The notes below the pieces were generated by a model. That model did not search any database and was not told where the DNA came from. It was given only the letters and a program-made list of their open reading frames with translations. The translations under genes were made by a program, and so were the position numbers. From Onchidella celtica (taxonomy: Eukaryota > Mollusca > Gastropoda > Systellommatophora > Onchidiidae), in assembly GCA_963931925.1 (NCBI GenBank), contig OZ007570.1, forward strand, positions 23,453,840 through 23,517,839: a stretch of DNA of 64,000 nt. The letters run 5' to 3'. Shown here piece after piece: positions 13,701-26,490 of the stretch (position 1 is the first letter of the stretch; each line of letters starts with the position of its first letter).

Positions 13701-16700
13701 TCCTATCCTAGACAACAACAATACCACCAAAAACTTTCGTCTTGAAACAAACAATTTATACACAAAATCTGGGTAAGAAATTGAAAAGGTCTTGGATAGT
13801 GATAAAGTGCAAATGAAGTTGTTGCAAAATCACACGATGTCTTGTGTTGTCCCGTTTATATTTAATCTGTGCAGACAACATCTCATCCAAACAACAATTT
13901 CTCTGCTTTTCTAATGTCTTCCCACTTTCCTGATGTAAGAAGACACGGCCAATGTACAAATTTACTTTCCACCCTGCAAATTCAGTTTTCCTGAACAGCA
14001 AATCAATCTTCTAAATTGCCAGGTTCCTATTCCCACCTCTTTATTTGGCAGAAAGTGCATTGGTTTGTGTCTAGACTCCACGCCACACATAGACCTACGC
14101 CGCGGCTGATCCAAAATCAACTCCGTGTTTCGTTGTCGTGTGAGCAGTGAAAAAAATGTAGAAGACCGGCGTGTTCTGTAAGATATTAGCTAGATTTTTC
14201 AGTTTACTTTAATCTAAGGGGGATATTGCATGAAGGATTGGTACATTGTTTCTGCACTCTCTCATCTCTCCATCAGTCCACCGACACCCGAGTCTTTTTC
14301 AATCTGAATATGATAGCGTAAAACGAGAAGTGCACTTTATTATGCAAGATACATAGCTATATGATATGCACAACGTGATGCATCAATTTGATTGACAAAT
14401 GGAGAGTGCAGATTAGATCACTTTGTTGCCCTATAGTTGTTGTTAGTCCCTGTAGTTCACAATGTCGTGAATAAGAAATAACATCTAGCTGTATGTACAC
14501 GGCATTTACTGGTTTTGTATATTGTCTGCTCTTGTCATGCCAGGTACTGTGGACTTACTCTCCACCCGCCAAAGCAACAGCAAAAGCAACAACAACAAGA
14601 ACAAATAATATTGATATGAATGCTTTGGAGCACAACTAAATCTTCTTATGAAGTTAAACCATAGGAATACATATTGGATTTAAACCGTGAACGGCGTAAA
14701 GTGATCGTTATCTTGCCGACGAAACTCAGACTCAGGGAATACATAGTGCAGTATTTTTTTATTTTTTTTATTTTCTTAGCCCATCTGCCTGTTTTCGGTT
14801 TGCGCTTCTAGTGAATCCTCCCTGTATGAACGAACACTAGAAATATTAAAAACAAGACTATTCACTCTACACCAGTCTGTCCATTTGAGTATGTCATTAC
14901 TGTACCATAAAGCGTTCAGAATTCTGAACTTGGGCCAATAACCAGTCTTTTTCATTTGGCCATTATGAGAATAGAAACTCGTATTCGGTAAAACGAGAAT
15001 GTGATTAGCTTTGCTTCCCGGATATCCCAGGAAACTGCTTTGGTCACGAACTAAACTCTTTTGCACAGCCACAAAACAGGTCCTTGAACCTGAGGTCGAA
15101 AACTCTAATTTCATTGGTCAGTGTAGCTGATGGCCAGGACACTTACGACCTACAGAATTGCCAGTGGGTCTTTTAAAAGGAAAGGGACACTGTCTTCCGC
15201 GGAAGGATCTCACTTAAAATAATTGGTTATGTATAGCCAGAGGCAACAGCGTCTGGCACCACATGTGAATGCTAATGAGTTAATCAACCAGAAATGTCTT
15301 TAATATCGGGAGTCTTGTCGGTTATGTCCAAATATTCCCTACTTGGAAGATATCTGGTTGTCTTCTTTAAAGATTTATGCTTGGATTTGGAGGAAGATAC
15401 CACTTTGTAAAACAGATCTTACATTTTAGCTGTATCGACTAAGGCAGGCGTCATCAACCTTTCAGAGGAGATTTATATTTGATATTTTCGATAGAATGCA
15501 TCTTTCGAATGACCCGCTTGTCCAGCACGTACGCAAGTGTATAGACCAGTCATAGTTTTCTTTCTCATTCAACAATTTCTTGGGTTATTTGTATTGGCAA
15601 TTTACAAAAGAAGGAGCCACAACTTAAAGCCAAAAAAAAAAAAAAAAAGCCGCAAGAGGCTTGCGAGCCGCATGTCGCCGATCCTCAGTCTAGGGTCTGT
15701 CATAGTGGAGACATTTTTTGGGACTTACGACTGTTTGCCCCAGTGTCCCGTTACTCTACCACATGATGTGCAGGCATTATTTTCATTACCTAGTGGCTTT
15801 GTTCTGTAATGGCCTCTTGGATGCATTTTGTTGACCCATCTCTTTCTTTGCAACCCTCATAGGAAAATAACAAAACAAAGGATCCATAATAATTGTGTTT
15901 TAATTAACCTAGAATTCCTGTGCAGGAAGTTGCTAAAAAGCAAAGAAATCCGAAAGAATAAACATTATGCACATTTAAATATTATCATCATCGTCGTCAC
16001 CATTATCATCTGTCATCATCATCATCATGGTCAGCAAAAACCAAATCTTGTAGTTTGTTAAATAGTATCTAATTATCTAAAATAAAAAAAAAAGAATCAT
16101 TATTAAGAAGCTTCGTTAGAACGTCAAAACAACAACAACAACAACAATCGCAACAGCAAATTCAGTAGAAATATATACCAAGTATCACTATTGTAAAGAA
16201 ACTTTCCTGGTTTGGAGAAAGCAACATTTTAAGGATTCGACATTTCACCACCGACAGATTATGCTATTTGTGCATTCACTATTATGTAAATGAATTCTCA
16301 TTGCTCCAGTATTCAGTGTCGACCACAGTGGAAAATAACAATATTTAGAGGCCTCTTCATCCTGGAAACTCTCCAAGGGGCATTATGCTTGAACGACTCT
16401 TGCCTGCCCCCAAACGGAGAGAGTAACTTACCCTTCACACGCAATCCAGTTTCCGGTCGCGCCGTTTGATTTGTTGACCAATCGTAAAGCCTATCCAAGT
16501 CACAAGGTGGAAGTAAACGAGAGATGGAGGAGAAAAGGAAAGAAAGTAATCCAAGCTAAAAGCTGGACGAATGTAAATCAGGGTCACGTGAACGTGGAAA
16601 TTGAAATATAGGATTGAGGTGGGAGTGGAGGATGGAATCGGCCGTTGGAAATGGGAAAGAAAATGGAAGGGGGGGGGGAGGGGAGGATGGAAAGGAAGTC

Positions 16701-16904
16701 CTTGTGTGCCTTGAGAGGAGGTAGAGGGAAACGTAAAAAAGATAGAAAAGGCGCCTGATTAAATCCCATTGACTGGTGTATAAATAACAGAAAACGAAAT
16801 CGCAGAAGTCGGTTAAAGTGGAAGAAAAATAACACAGAAGAAAGAGGAAGAGGTGGGAAAGGGGTGACAGAGGAGTCTGGATAACATCATCATATTGTAT
16901 ATAA
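10729..16904. other. Mostly unique AT-rich DNA, no gene recognised
   Basis: It holds only minor features: a block at 12476-12515 shared with 29573-29620, a fragment at 14690-14745 shared with 25090-25190, CAT/ATC repeats at about 15983-16028 and an AAC run at about 16127-16147. A possible decayed hAT-like stretch (ATCAACCTTT ... GCGAGCCGCATG) lies at about 15448-15705. This is consistent with a long intron upstream of the candidate exon. Confidence 0.5.
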
Positions 16905-17329
16905 CAGGGGTGGCTATAATGGTTTAATCTAAGAGCCACGCACATTAAAACTTCAGATGTTCGAGAGCCACGAGATATCAACTAATTTACACACACGTTT
17001 TTATTGATACATACACATTTTGTTACAACAATTTTAAATAAATATTAGGAAATAACTGTATAATACAATACTTTACTTATGTATGCAGTTCTTTAAACTG
17101 CTAATGTATTAGTTTCAGTAATACAAAGTATACACATAAACTAAGTGTTTTCAAAATCTTCACTAATGATAGTTTTAACCATACTGAACTTCTTAAGTAC
17201 AGTAATGAACTACTGGAACATCTGGAAAAATATAACATTTCTATAAACTGCGATGAAAAAAGAGCTTAGCCAATACATTTCCAGGAGCTGTACATTGAAG
17301 TTCAAAGAGCCGCGGTTTGGCCATCGCTG
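16905..17329. mobile_element. hAT-like relic (CAGGGGTGGC family) copy 1
   Basis: It runs from CAGGGGTGGCTATAATGG to AAAGAGCCGCGGTTTGGCC then ATCGCTG, with AAGAGCCACG near the left end. The family matches the relics at 53550-53932 and 28547-29205 (TGGCC, GCGAGCCAC, GCTCTTTGACC). It has no ORF and no clear target duplication. Confidence 0.6.
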
Positions 17330-17533
17330 AGAGTTTATCAGTCAGGAACCGTCACATATTCAGAATTTAACCATTTGGTTTTGATGTACGACTGGAGTCA
17401 AACTACATACTAATTACTATGTGGCAAATAGGGAGCACTATCCTCGCAGCCGTATACATATCTTCAATATTGGTGAGATTTACCTGACATCACACAACTT
17501 TTGTGCTCCTACGAAATTTTCAATTTCATTTAT

Positions 17534-17875
17534 GGCTGTTATTATAAGTTGATTCGATCCCCATGCGTTTTGCGCTAGGGAGGCCTACGTATACGTACCT
17601 ATCCCTAACCCCGTCCTTATCCTCAACCCTAACTCTTATCGAATCCCCAATCCTGCCCCCCCCCCCCCACCCTTTCAACCAAAAAAAAAAAGAAAGAGGA
17701 AAACTAAAACAAAATCTGAAAGAATAATTAATTAAGGCTGTTGTTAGGAATATTTCTAGAGTAACTCTCTAGCTCTGGAGTCACAAAATGCTTTAAAAGA
17801 CGGACCTCTAGTGCACAAAAAAAAAAACAACAACCCACAACAACTTCGGCGACGTAAATACTTGTAACAACATTC
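17534..17875 (+). mobile_element. MITE-P copy 2 with near-perfect 8-9-bp TSD
   Basis: It has the same termini (GGCTGTTATTATAAG ... ACTTGTAACAACATTC) and central block as copy 1. It is flanked by ttcatttat at 17525-17533 and ttcatttag at 17876-17884, a duplication of 8 bp or 9 bp with one mismatch. That size fits hAT (8) or Mutator-like (9) mobilisation. Confidence 0.85.
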
Positions 17876-18495
17876 TTCATTTAGTTCTCCCTCCGAAGTT
17901 CCAGAGCGATAATCTTTCTTTTCCCCAGAAGTTTCAATTCTTCCTTTTTTGGATTTCAGCCAGGCTCTGTAAGTGGGCTTGCTCAGCCGACGTGCCATAT
18001 AACAAATCTTTGCCAGTGCGCATGCCCAGCCGTCGTGTACTTTGAGCAGAGGGAGATGTGGTGTAGGGCCATCATAGTGTTTGGTGTCGTAAGTCAAGCA
18101 AACCAATGCACTCTATAGAAATATTCGTATCATGAACTTTAAAATTACTAAATTATTCAGATCCTATGGATTTTCAAGGTTTGACTGAAATGTCATTTCG
18201 TCACACCCACGAAGTTATTAATTCTCAGCCACGACCCCGATATTATAGCCCTGCCTCGCCTTTGGGCGAAAAGATCATACTGTCTTGTCCTCAAGATCTG
18301 AGACTGTCTTAAAGAGACTGCTCCGATAAATACATCTGACTTCCCCTTCTCTCCTCCCCTGTTTTACACGAACAATAATTGTTCTATTTTTCTCTTCTTT
18401 TTGAAGCAATACTTTGTGGAGAACAAATAAAAGAAACAACGAAAGCAAATAAAAAGAATAACAGTAGAAAAGAAAGAACGGAACTCCCAGGAGAA

Positions 18496-18960
18496 CGAGG
18501 CAGGGTGGTCGAGAGGCAAGGTGCTCCCCTCTCATGCCGAGGGTACCGGGTTCAAATCACGGTCGGTGCAGGCATGTTGGAACTTTGGGATTTTGCTCAT
18601 ATTTCCCTGTCCCTGATCCTATGGTAGGTAAGATCGAGCACCTAGTCTTCTCGGATAAGGCGAAAAATTCGGATGGCCCCTGTGCAAGTTGCGCACGTTA
18701 AAGATACTTTGGCAGTTGGAAATGGAAAAGAGCAGGCCGAACAGGCCGCTGCCCTGGCAAAATCAAAATAAAATTCATCCTTACCACTCCGTCCCCCTCC
18801 CTCTCATCTAACCCCCCCCCCCCCCAAAAAAAAACAAACAACAAACAACAACAACAAAACAAAACAGAAACGCCGACCGGCACTGCACTGTGGCGACGAC
18901 GTGCCTTCTCCAGTTGTTGCTGGGTGCAATGACACAAAAGCCATTTTCCCAAATGGGATT
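18496..18960 (+). mobile_element. SINE-M copy 1, with F-type tail
   Basis: The tRNA-like head (GGTGGTCGAGAGGCAAGGTG, then ACCGGGTTCAAATCACGG as box B) is followed by the family body (CCCTGATCCTATGG, CTAGTCTTCTCGGATAAGG, GCGCACGTTAAAGAT, GAGCAGGCCGAACAGGCCGC). A C-rich spacer and a tail (CACTGCACTGTGGCGACGAC through TTTTCCCAAATGGGATT) complete it. The same head-spacer-tail order recurs, inverted, at 46145-46500. The anticodon-loop position reads CAT, but the parent tRNA was not established. Confidence 0.8.
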
Positions 18961-20382
18961 CAGGTAGTATACAAATACACATACAAAAAACAAACAAATA
19001 CAAAACCCACGTCAAACGAACGTTTCGAACCTAGACTTCCTTGCACTCCGAGCGAGCGGGTCCACTTGCAGGTCATACGTATGGGTGTTTTCTTATAGTT
19101 TTTATTTTTAAAAGGACTATTGAGATTGAGTTGGGTTTTACGGCCTGTCGGCACGATAACGGCCACTTTCCACCTTTGGCAGCCTGTTTGGTTTTACTAC
19201 TCATGTTAGCTATTCAGACCTTCTAGAGTTCACACACAGAATGAAAATCGTCCCGTAATAACTTTATTACATGTGTAAAATTCTCAGAAATTGTTTTGTA
19301 TATACCTGAAACAAGATTTGTTTTGTAAATGTGTGCGAAAGTTTTTAAATTAAATTGTAAGATCTTGGTCTCTTTCAGAAAGGGCAAGACGCATTGTGTG
19401 TCCACTTGAGAAAGTAATTTACTCATGGATCCGCAGGACACCGAGAGTGGAGGATATTTTCCACTGAAAAGTCACTTAGTGTTTTTTAAATTTTGTTTTG
19501 TAACCTGACCCTTGGCAATTCTATAATGTTAATGGGGTATCAAACGGTAATAGAACATGTCAGTCTAACCCTAGTTTCGTGATGTGGTTATTCTGATGTA
19601 TTTGGAAATTCGGAAGAACAAACCATACACAGTTTTAATTTATCGTTTTGGTATATTCCGCATAACCCAGTCCCTTCTCGAACTTCCCTCGTACATTTTA
19701 CGTGGACACGTATATTTTTGGGCAAAATGATGACAAGGAAGTAGGCGATTCTTGCAAAGGAATTGTCACAGCTGGAATGGATAGTTTAATTCCGTCAGGC
19801 GGCCTATAGTCTTTCTCTACTCTCTTTCGTGGTTGAACATTTCTTCAGTTGGGAGAATAAAAAAAAATATCGGAAGGTCATTTTAGTGAAACAAAACAGT
19901 TGTAACAACAACAGCAGGGACAGCAATGTCAATAGCCACAACAACAACAACAACAACAAAATAACAACAACAACCACCAGGGAAAGTGGTCATGTGACTT
20001 CTCATGGTTTCAACCTACGAGTCTTGATTAGCCAATTTAGTCCCCAGTCGTGTCCGGCAAATACATTATAATTATCCTAAAGGCCGTTTCCTCGTCCAAA
20101 TCAGAAAAAGAAAGAGGAAAAGCAATAATCATATTAGAAAGGAAGTGAGGCCTCCAGTGTAATTATGAAAGGCAGGGACACGTTGTTTGGCTTCTCGGGG
20201 GCCGCAGCTGAAGGATGTTGGCCCCCTGTTCTTGATTTCTCTCTGGTTTCTTGTTTCTTTTTCCTTTCTCTTTCTGTTCCTTGTTTCTTCTTCTTCTTGT
20301 TTGTTTCATGTTGTTTTTTTTTCTCTAGTGGGCGCCAGATTGGCTTTTTTTTTTTTTTACTTTTTTTTTTTTTTTTACCACT

Positions 20383-20668
20383 GAGGCTTAAATTCTACAA
20401 AATATATACGCATAGGAAGACGAAGAGCTGTACGTGGGGATATTTTAAAAGACGTTTTCAATGCTTTCTTTGGTTTTGAGCCACAATCGAGTTGAACACC
20501 AGAAAGTGTTCCGACAGTCTGAGCCGGAAAAAAAAAGACGCATTTTCTTCGAGTAGAATTAAAAAGTATGACAGGAAATTTCGTTATGCTTCTCAATTTA
20601 CACATTGGTGATAGAAACTCAACTTTAAAAATCCCACCTGTGTATTCCTCAAGCCAGCGGGCCAAATA
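20383..20668 (+). repeat. Interspersed repeat C, copy 1
   Basis: It matches 36899-37207 in the same order: GGCTTAAATTCTACAAAAT, CGCATAGGAAGACG, TTTTGAGCCAC, GAAAGTGTTCC, GACGCATTTTCTTCGAGTAG, AAAAAGTATGACA, GGTGATAGAAACTCAAC and CAGCGGGCC. Class unknown. It ends about 70 bp before the candidate exon at 20739. Confidence 0.85.
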
Positions 20669-20738
20669 GTAACAATAAATCATTCAGTGTTGTCGACATC
20701 GAAACCAAGTTAATAATTTTCCTTTGAATCTCTTTCAG

Positions 20739-20881
20739 GTCAATGGGCTGAAAGACCAAAGCGGAAGTGCTCAACTGGTATCAAATGCCGGACTGGATGA
20801 TAATTTTTCAGCTGGAGGATCGACCGCTTCTCTCACGAAGACCAATGGGAGTTCACCCATACTGGGGAAAAGAACCATCAA
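20739..20881 (+). CDS. Candidate internal coding exon, gene unrecognised
   Basis: The stretch has the borders of a spliced internal exon. A pyrimidine-rich acceptor ending CTCTTTCAG lies immediately before 20739, and a strong GTAAGT donor follows 20881. The 143 bp are open only in the frame starting at the first base; the other two frames hit a TGA. The frame begins VNGLKDQSGSAQLVSN and ends SPILGKRTI, leaving two bases (AA) for the next codon. The predicted peptide is polar and rich in Ser, Gly, Asn and Thr, with no domain I recognise, as expected for a disordered linker. Base composition is less AT-rich and less repetitive than the flanks. An interspersed repeat ends about 70 bp upstream. 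It could be chance, but two good splice sites around the only open frame make a real exon likelier than not. Confidence 0.6.
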
Positions 20882-21701
20882 GTAAGTCTTAAAATTTGTC
20901 TAAAGAAATTTTCCTCTTTCCCTTCTTCTACTTATTTTATTTCTTGGAAAAAGATTTAATTAAAACTAAAAGGCATTTCCTTTTATTTTCATGTTTTTTT
21001 TTAAAGATTATTATTGTTTTCATTTTATTCTTTATCTTGCCTCATTATAGGCACCTTGGCTTTTTCTTTCTTTAAAGGTTTGAATATTGAATCGTTTTGA
21101 CCTTATATTTTATAGTATAATTCACAATTTTATTATACTCCAGTCGTCTTTAGAGAGCAAACATTATCCTCAATAAAGATTAAAACATTAAATGCTTCGT
21201 TATTACCAGCAATTTTCTCTTGACCCCGCAATAAGTTGGAATATCACATCACACTATAATGAATAGTTTTACATTTTATTCCATGTTTCTCTCGCAAGAC
21301 GACGTATTTGCTCAATTTCTATCATTTTTCGCTCTTACTGCTATGAATATATTTTAAATACATTCTTAATTACACATCTTTCCATCAAATTTATCCTTGG
21401 CCTGAATGTTTTGGAATATTTTACAGACTATTGAGTTTACAACACAGTCATGATTTGCTTAAGATTTAGCACTCTTGTTTTCTTTCTATCTCATTCTTTT
21501 GTGGGAACGTTTTGTCTTTTTTTGGCACGTATTTCTTTCTCTCATTTGACTTTCTAAATATCTTTCGTAATTCTTGCATCGCTATACGTGCTAAAACTTT
21601 AGGATGTAATTATTTATGCTTTTGGACAAAGTGTAAAGGAACTTTAAGAGTAATAGATACGCAAGCGACATACTTAATTTGTTTCTTACAACACTGAACA
21701 G

Positions 21702-21722
21702 ACAGCAGCTGGAAGCCAGAAA
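21702..21722 (+). CDS. Candidate 21-nt in-frame microexon following the 20739-20881 exon
   Basis: An acceptor (pyrimidine-rich GTTTCTTAC stretch, then GAACAG) precedes 21702, a plausible branch-site-like ACTTAAT lies about 25-30 bp upstream, and a strong GTGAGT donor follows 21722. Joined to the upstream exon, the two leftover bases plus these 21 give Lys-Gln-Gln-Leu-Glu-Ala-Arg with no stop and the same leftover phase at the end. Including or skipping it would thus keep the frame, as is usual for regulated microexons. A second AG four bases downstream would break the frame. The evidence is splice-site grammar and phase only; no further exon of this gene was found. Confidence 0.4.
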
Positions 21723-24700
21723 GTGAGTGTATATACTCGTACATAATTATCTCTCTGTCATTATGGAAATGTCACGGCACCTTGACACCTCGAATTAGGG
21801 CCACTATTAACATAATCTTTCCGAGTTTTTTTTGTTTGTTTTGAGTTGGTATTTATATAACAGCAGAGATTAGGAGACCACACGTGTTACTTATTTCCAA
21901 TTATTCTGGGCTAAAAGGGCTTATATTCGTGGGTCACAGACAAGGCTGAGTATCTCTGTACTTAAATACGTGTATGTGAAATCCAAAAGCCGAATTCTTT
22001 TGTCTTTGCCACGAAAGTCGTGAAAAACACACGCAAGATGCTCCTTGAGTAAATACATGCTCAGTGAGAACCAGCTGTTTTGTACGGTGATATTATAGTT
22101 TATAGCTAACACTAGCTTTGAAATCAAAGATCAGTTTCAGTTTTACGAAACTGCTCTATGGTGGTGACGTCATTTCGGCGCTGCGTCTTTTGAAGTCAGC
22201 GATACCACTCAACTCTCCAAAGGTGCTAAGGAGTTTACCTATGCGCCATTTGTGACAAAGACTTCAGTATGTTACGCAGATTAAGTGAAGAATAATTACT
22301 GATGTACGCAGAACCATTGAGGCTGACGTTGGTCTCAGGTTTTGATTACTTTTAACCAAATGACAATAAAATTGGCCATATTTCGAGGTGTTTGGCCAGC
22401 CGTGCCTCTGTGTTGCGCCATACTGTACATATTCTGATACTTATCTGTAATTATATGTTAATGTACGTGGGCAATGAGTATGACCTTCCCTTTTTGCTTT
22501 CATATTCATTATTGCTCATAATGAAGTGCCCCGCATTCCCGTGTTTAGTGTTATGTCAAGGGCCCTGATCCATAGATAGGCCTAATATCAAGAAATGGTC
22601 GCAAATTATTTATACTCATTTATGTATATCGTTTAGTTTACATAACCCCTGTGGCAGTGTACTTTAGACTGCTGCATAATATTCTAGAAACAGGAACCCG
22701 CATTATAATGCATTATGTTCAAATAGCCTTAGAATGAGTAGTTGTTTTTTTTTTTCTTCTTTAGTTCTTGTTATGTTAGCTGCATACTACAGTACTACAG
22801 GCCGGCATCCAAACTCTCTCCCCCCCTCCCCCCATCACCCATGTCCCCAATGCCACTCTCATTCATCCCATCCCATACTAACATTACAATAGGTTTGGAT
22901 CTTGCGCTCGATCACTGCAAACAGTGTTCATATTCTAGACACATGCAGGCTCGGGTTAAATATTGATACCAAGACACACCTTTCCCAAATTCCACTATTC
23001 ATTATGATATTATGACCTTTGTATTCTTTGTTTTATGTTGTCACACAAAATATATTTATTGGGCAACCTTCTTGTAAAAGCTTTTGTAAAACAAGTGGTA
23101 AGCTTTATACGTTGAACAAATAAAAAGAGATACGCTGTTATTCCATTGGATGTGATTGGCAGCTGTGTGTAAACAACAACAAAAAAAAAATGCTCTTAAG
23201 TAAACGTGACACGTGACTTTGTTATATTATATCATATTACCTAAATATTCTGTATTTTGAATAACTGGTGTAGAAAAATGCATGATTCTATTTACATAAA
23301 TTATTACATATATATTTTTTTTATTGAATGGTCACAAGGTGTAAAGAAAGCCAAGCAACTGATATAGCAGGCCTTGGCAAACTTTAGCAATATGACCATT
23401 TTCGGTGTGCACTTTTGAAACACAGAAATCTAAATAGAGACAGAAAAAAAAATGTATGGCTCGGGTTGTATAAATTGTATTGCGTGTACATTTTTTGTAA
23501 CAAAACCAAAGCAAGCGATTCAATCTATCTGGCAAACCTTTGAGACCCTTTGCCATGGCCATTCTCTGTTTGCACATTTTGAGAGCTGTAATCATAATAG
23601 TGACATTTCTTTATGTCACTGTCAGCAGACGGCCGCAGTCGTTGTTTCTGTATTTGTCACACTGACATTGTCAAAGGTTTCATTGTTGTTGTCGCTGCAG
23701 TCATCTTTCCTGTGTTGATCACTACCTACACTACATCATTGTATCTCTGCTTGACCTGCTACATGTATTTCTTCCTTTACGTTGTTGCCATGGTTCTTGG
23801 ATGCTCGTCATTGTCTGATTCTATGTATAATTGCAAACTCTTCTTCAATTTTATATACGCTTGAAAAATCAATTCGAATTCGAGCTTCTCAACATTTCAT
23901 TGAGTATTTTGGAATGGCAGATTCACATCGATCTGTAACCCCCACCCCACCCCACTCCCTCCCTTTCCCTCCTCCCTCATCATCAATAATGTATCGCGTG
24001 CAGTTTTCCGTTTTGAGAATTCCATACCAACTCAACTGAATATAAAAGAAAACAAAATAAAATAATATTTCGAAGCAACGGTCGTGAAAATCAATATTCT
24101 GACAACAGAGGGATTCCATAAACAGCTGAAGAGTCATAATGTCACTTTCCAAGAGATTTGAAATGCTCTTCATAAAGGATGAATTTACTGCCAAGCTCGC
24201 TTCTGATGAAATAATTACTTCCAAGACATTTGACACACTGTCAGTACGTATGCAGCAAACAGCCTTCTATTCAAATCAGCCGCAAAATGGTACACTCATA
24301 CTCAGGGACAATATCGTGGGGGTATTTTCTATATTGTGCATTTTTTGTCTTTTCGAAAACATGAGGATCGAAACTCTGAAGAGTTGTGTAAAACCAGAGG
24401 ACAACATTACTTCACAAACTCATACCTCGAAAAGTTTGTTAACCAATTGGAATAAAACTTACTCACAATGAAATTAGGACCGAGAGAACCTTTTCAGTGA
24501 CAAAACCTCGAAGTCCGTAAAATGTTGCATACAACAATAACAAATGGCTAGTACACCATGATATTATCCTACCCTGGTGATTATTGTATTGAGTCATGCA
24601 TCCAGTGCACAAAGCGTAATGCAAGTAGGCTTTTGCCCCACCATGATAGATATACACTACTAAACGTGCCCCACACACCAAATCAGCACCAGCAGGGGGC

Positions 24701-26187
24701 AGCAGCCCTCTAGTCACGCTACTCTATTACTAAACCAATGGTTTCCCAGTTGCAGATTATACAATACGACACACACCAGACCCCTGCTAAGGCACACATT
24801 AAATGCCCACGTGAATTTATCGCACGTGGCTGGGACTTCTGCACTGATTTGCTCTGGTGTCTAGAAAAAAAGTTTAAATCTAGTAATAGTTTGTCATTCT
24901 TTATACTCGAGCTCTATTTTCTGCCATGGGCCCGCAGTGCATCTTGTTGTTTCCGAGGGACCAAGTTGATGTAACAGATGTTTATCATGTTTACAAGGTT
25001 CATGTAGACATACTTCACAGTGCGGGCTTTTTCCCGTTTGATTTTTAACTTCAATTTTATTTGATCTTAAAGTACAGCAATCTGAGGGCTGAAAGCAAGC
25101 CCAAAGTATGATCTGATAACAATAAAAACGGTAAAAGGCGCAAAGTGGCGGTTTTCGTGCCGACGCGCCGTTAAACTCAAGCTCAAAGTCAAACTCAGTA
25201 CTCTGGTTGAAACCAGCGTTTTAAAACAGAAAACAATTTTTGTCCATTTTGCTGTATTTTTTAGTTTCCGAATGATAAATTTACAAAATTCACACGAGAG
25301 TACAACATTTAAAGAGCACACACCTACACAATGAATACACCAGGTCAGTCTTGACACTTCGTGCATGTTAAATCGATCACATTACGAATTGCCTGTTTCA
25401 ATAACTGCACACTTATGTTATCAGATTGCTGATCGTAGAAAAAGGACTGCTCGGTTGAGGTGACACCGCACGTTCTTACAAGCGGTAGTTCATTCATTAT
25501 TCATGTCTACACAAGCAACGTTTGAGTGCGAAATAAGGAAATGAGGTATAGGAGTTGAGAGCAGGAAAGGCATTTGACCGAAATGGGTACTTAATCTATG
25601 AACTTTTGACATTAGGCAGACTTGAATTTGACGATATTGTTCACCTCCTCACTGCCTTTAGCCAATGAAATCGTTGAACGGTTTCAACTGTTTAATGTCA
25701 GAACCAGAGAATTCAACTCTCTAAAAATGAATACTTCGTTTGAGCCTCCAGCTCAATATTAGCTCCAGTTACCAGCTTTATAAGATATAACTGGCAGGTA
25801 AAAAAAACAACAACCAAAAAACCTCGGTAGGAGACAGTAAAGTCGCCTGTGGCAGAGGTAGGGTTAAGCTTTTTTCTTTTTTTCTTTCACCCGTCCCGTT
25901 TTGAATTACAGCGAAACCTCTCTTGAGAGTGCATTATATAATGTCCACATACTGTTCTAACAAAAATGTTATGTCACAGTGTTCTCTGGGCTAAATATTC
26001 GATTCTATTTTGATGGCAGGTCATGTCAAATGCAGACGAAATTGATCAGTCTTATCTGGTGACTTCATTTTTGTCTGCTAGCTCTTCAGCTTGGTTTGGT
26101 CTTGTCTGTAAATTGTCTTCAAGTCTGACTTTTTTTTTTCTTAAAAGGGGTAAGGAGAGTGAGAGACCCCGAGAATGAGAAAGACAG
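21723..26187. other. No further exon recognised
   Basis: AT-rich sequence after the candidate microexon. I looked for acceptors that would continue the reading phase and saw none with a convincing open exon and donor. The 110-residue frame at 24139-24471 has no recognised motif. Confidence 0.5.
25090..25190 (+). repeat. Short interspersed repeat (GTGCCGAC block)
   Basis: AAAGGCGCAAAGTGGCGG then TTTTCGTGCCGACGCGCCG resembles 14690-14745 (GGCGTAAAGTGATCG, TTGCCGACG) and, inverted, 19108-19190 (GTCGGCACGATAACGGCC). It is likely a SINE or LINE end shared by the three sites. Confidence 0.5.
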
Positions 26188-26490
26188 CTGATAAGTAGAT
26201 AGATGGACAGACAGAGAGGCAGGTAGGCAAAGAGGCAGACATATGGGCAGGAAGCAGACATGCAGGTGTATATACAAATTGATGGATAGGCAGACAGCCA
26301 GACAATTTAGAGATAGATAGATGTATAAATACGGGCAGACAGACAGGCAGGCGAATAGATAGACAGACAGACAGACAAATAGATAGATAGACAAACAGAC
26401 AGACAGATAGACAAAACAAGGGATAGACAGTCCGCCAGACAGATATAGATAGATCGACAGACAGACAAACAAACAGGTAGACAGATAGGC
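26188..26490. repeat. (CAGA)n/(TAGA)n imperfect microsatellite
   Basis: About 300 bp of GACA, GATA and GGCA tetranucleotides, like the array at 7572-7775. Minus-strand frames of 61-151 residues rich in Cys, Leu, Ser and Tyr are repeat translations. Confidence 0.95.

Noticed and set aside
15448..15705. Possible hAT-like element
   Set aside because: Some family words are present (ATCAACCTTT, GCGAGCCGCATG), but the ends do not form a credible inverted repeat or duplication.
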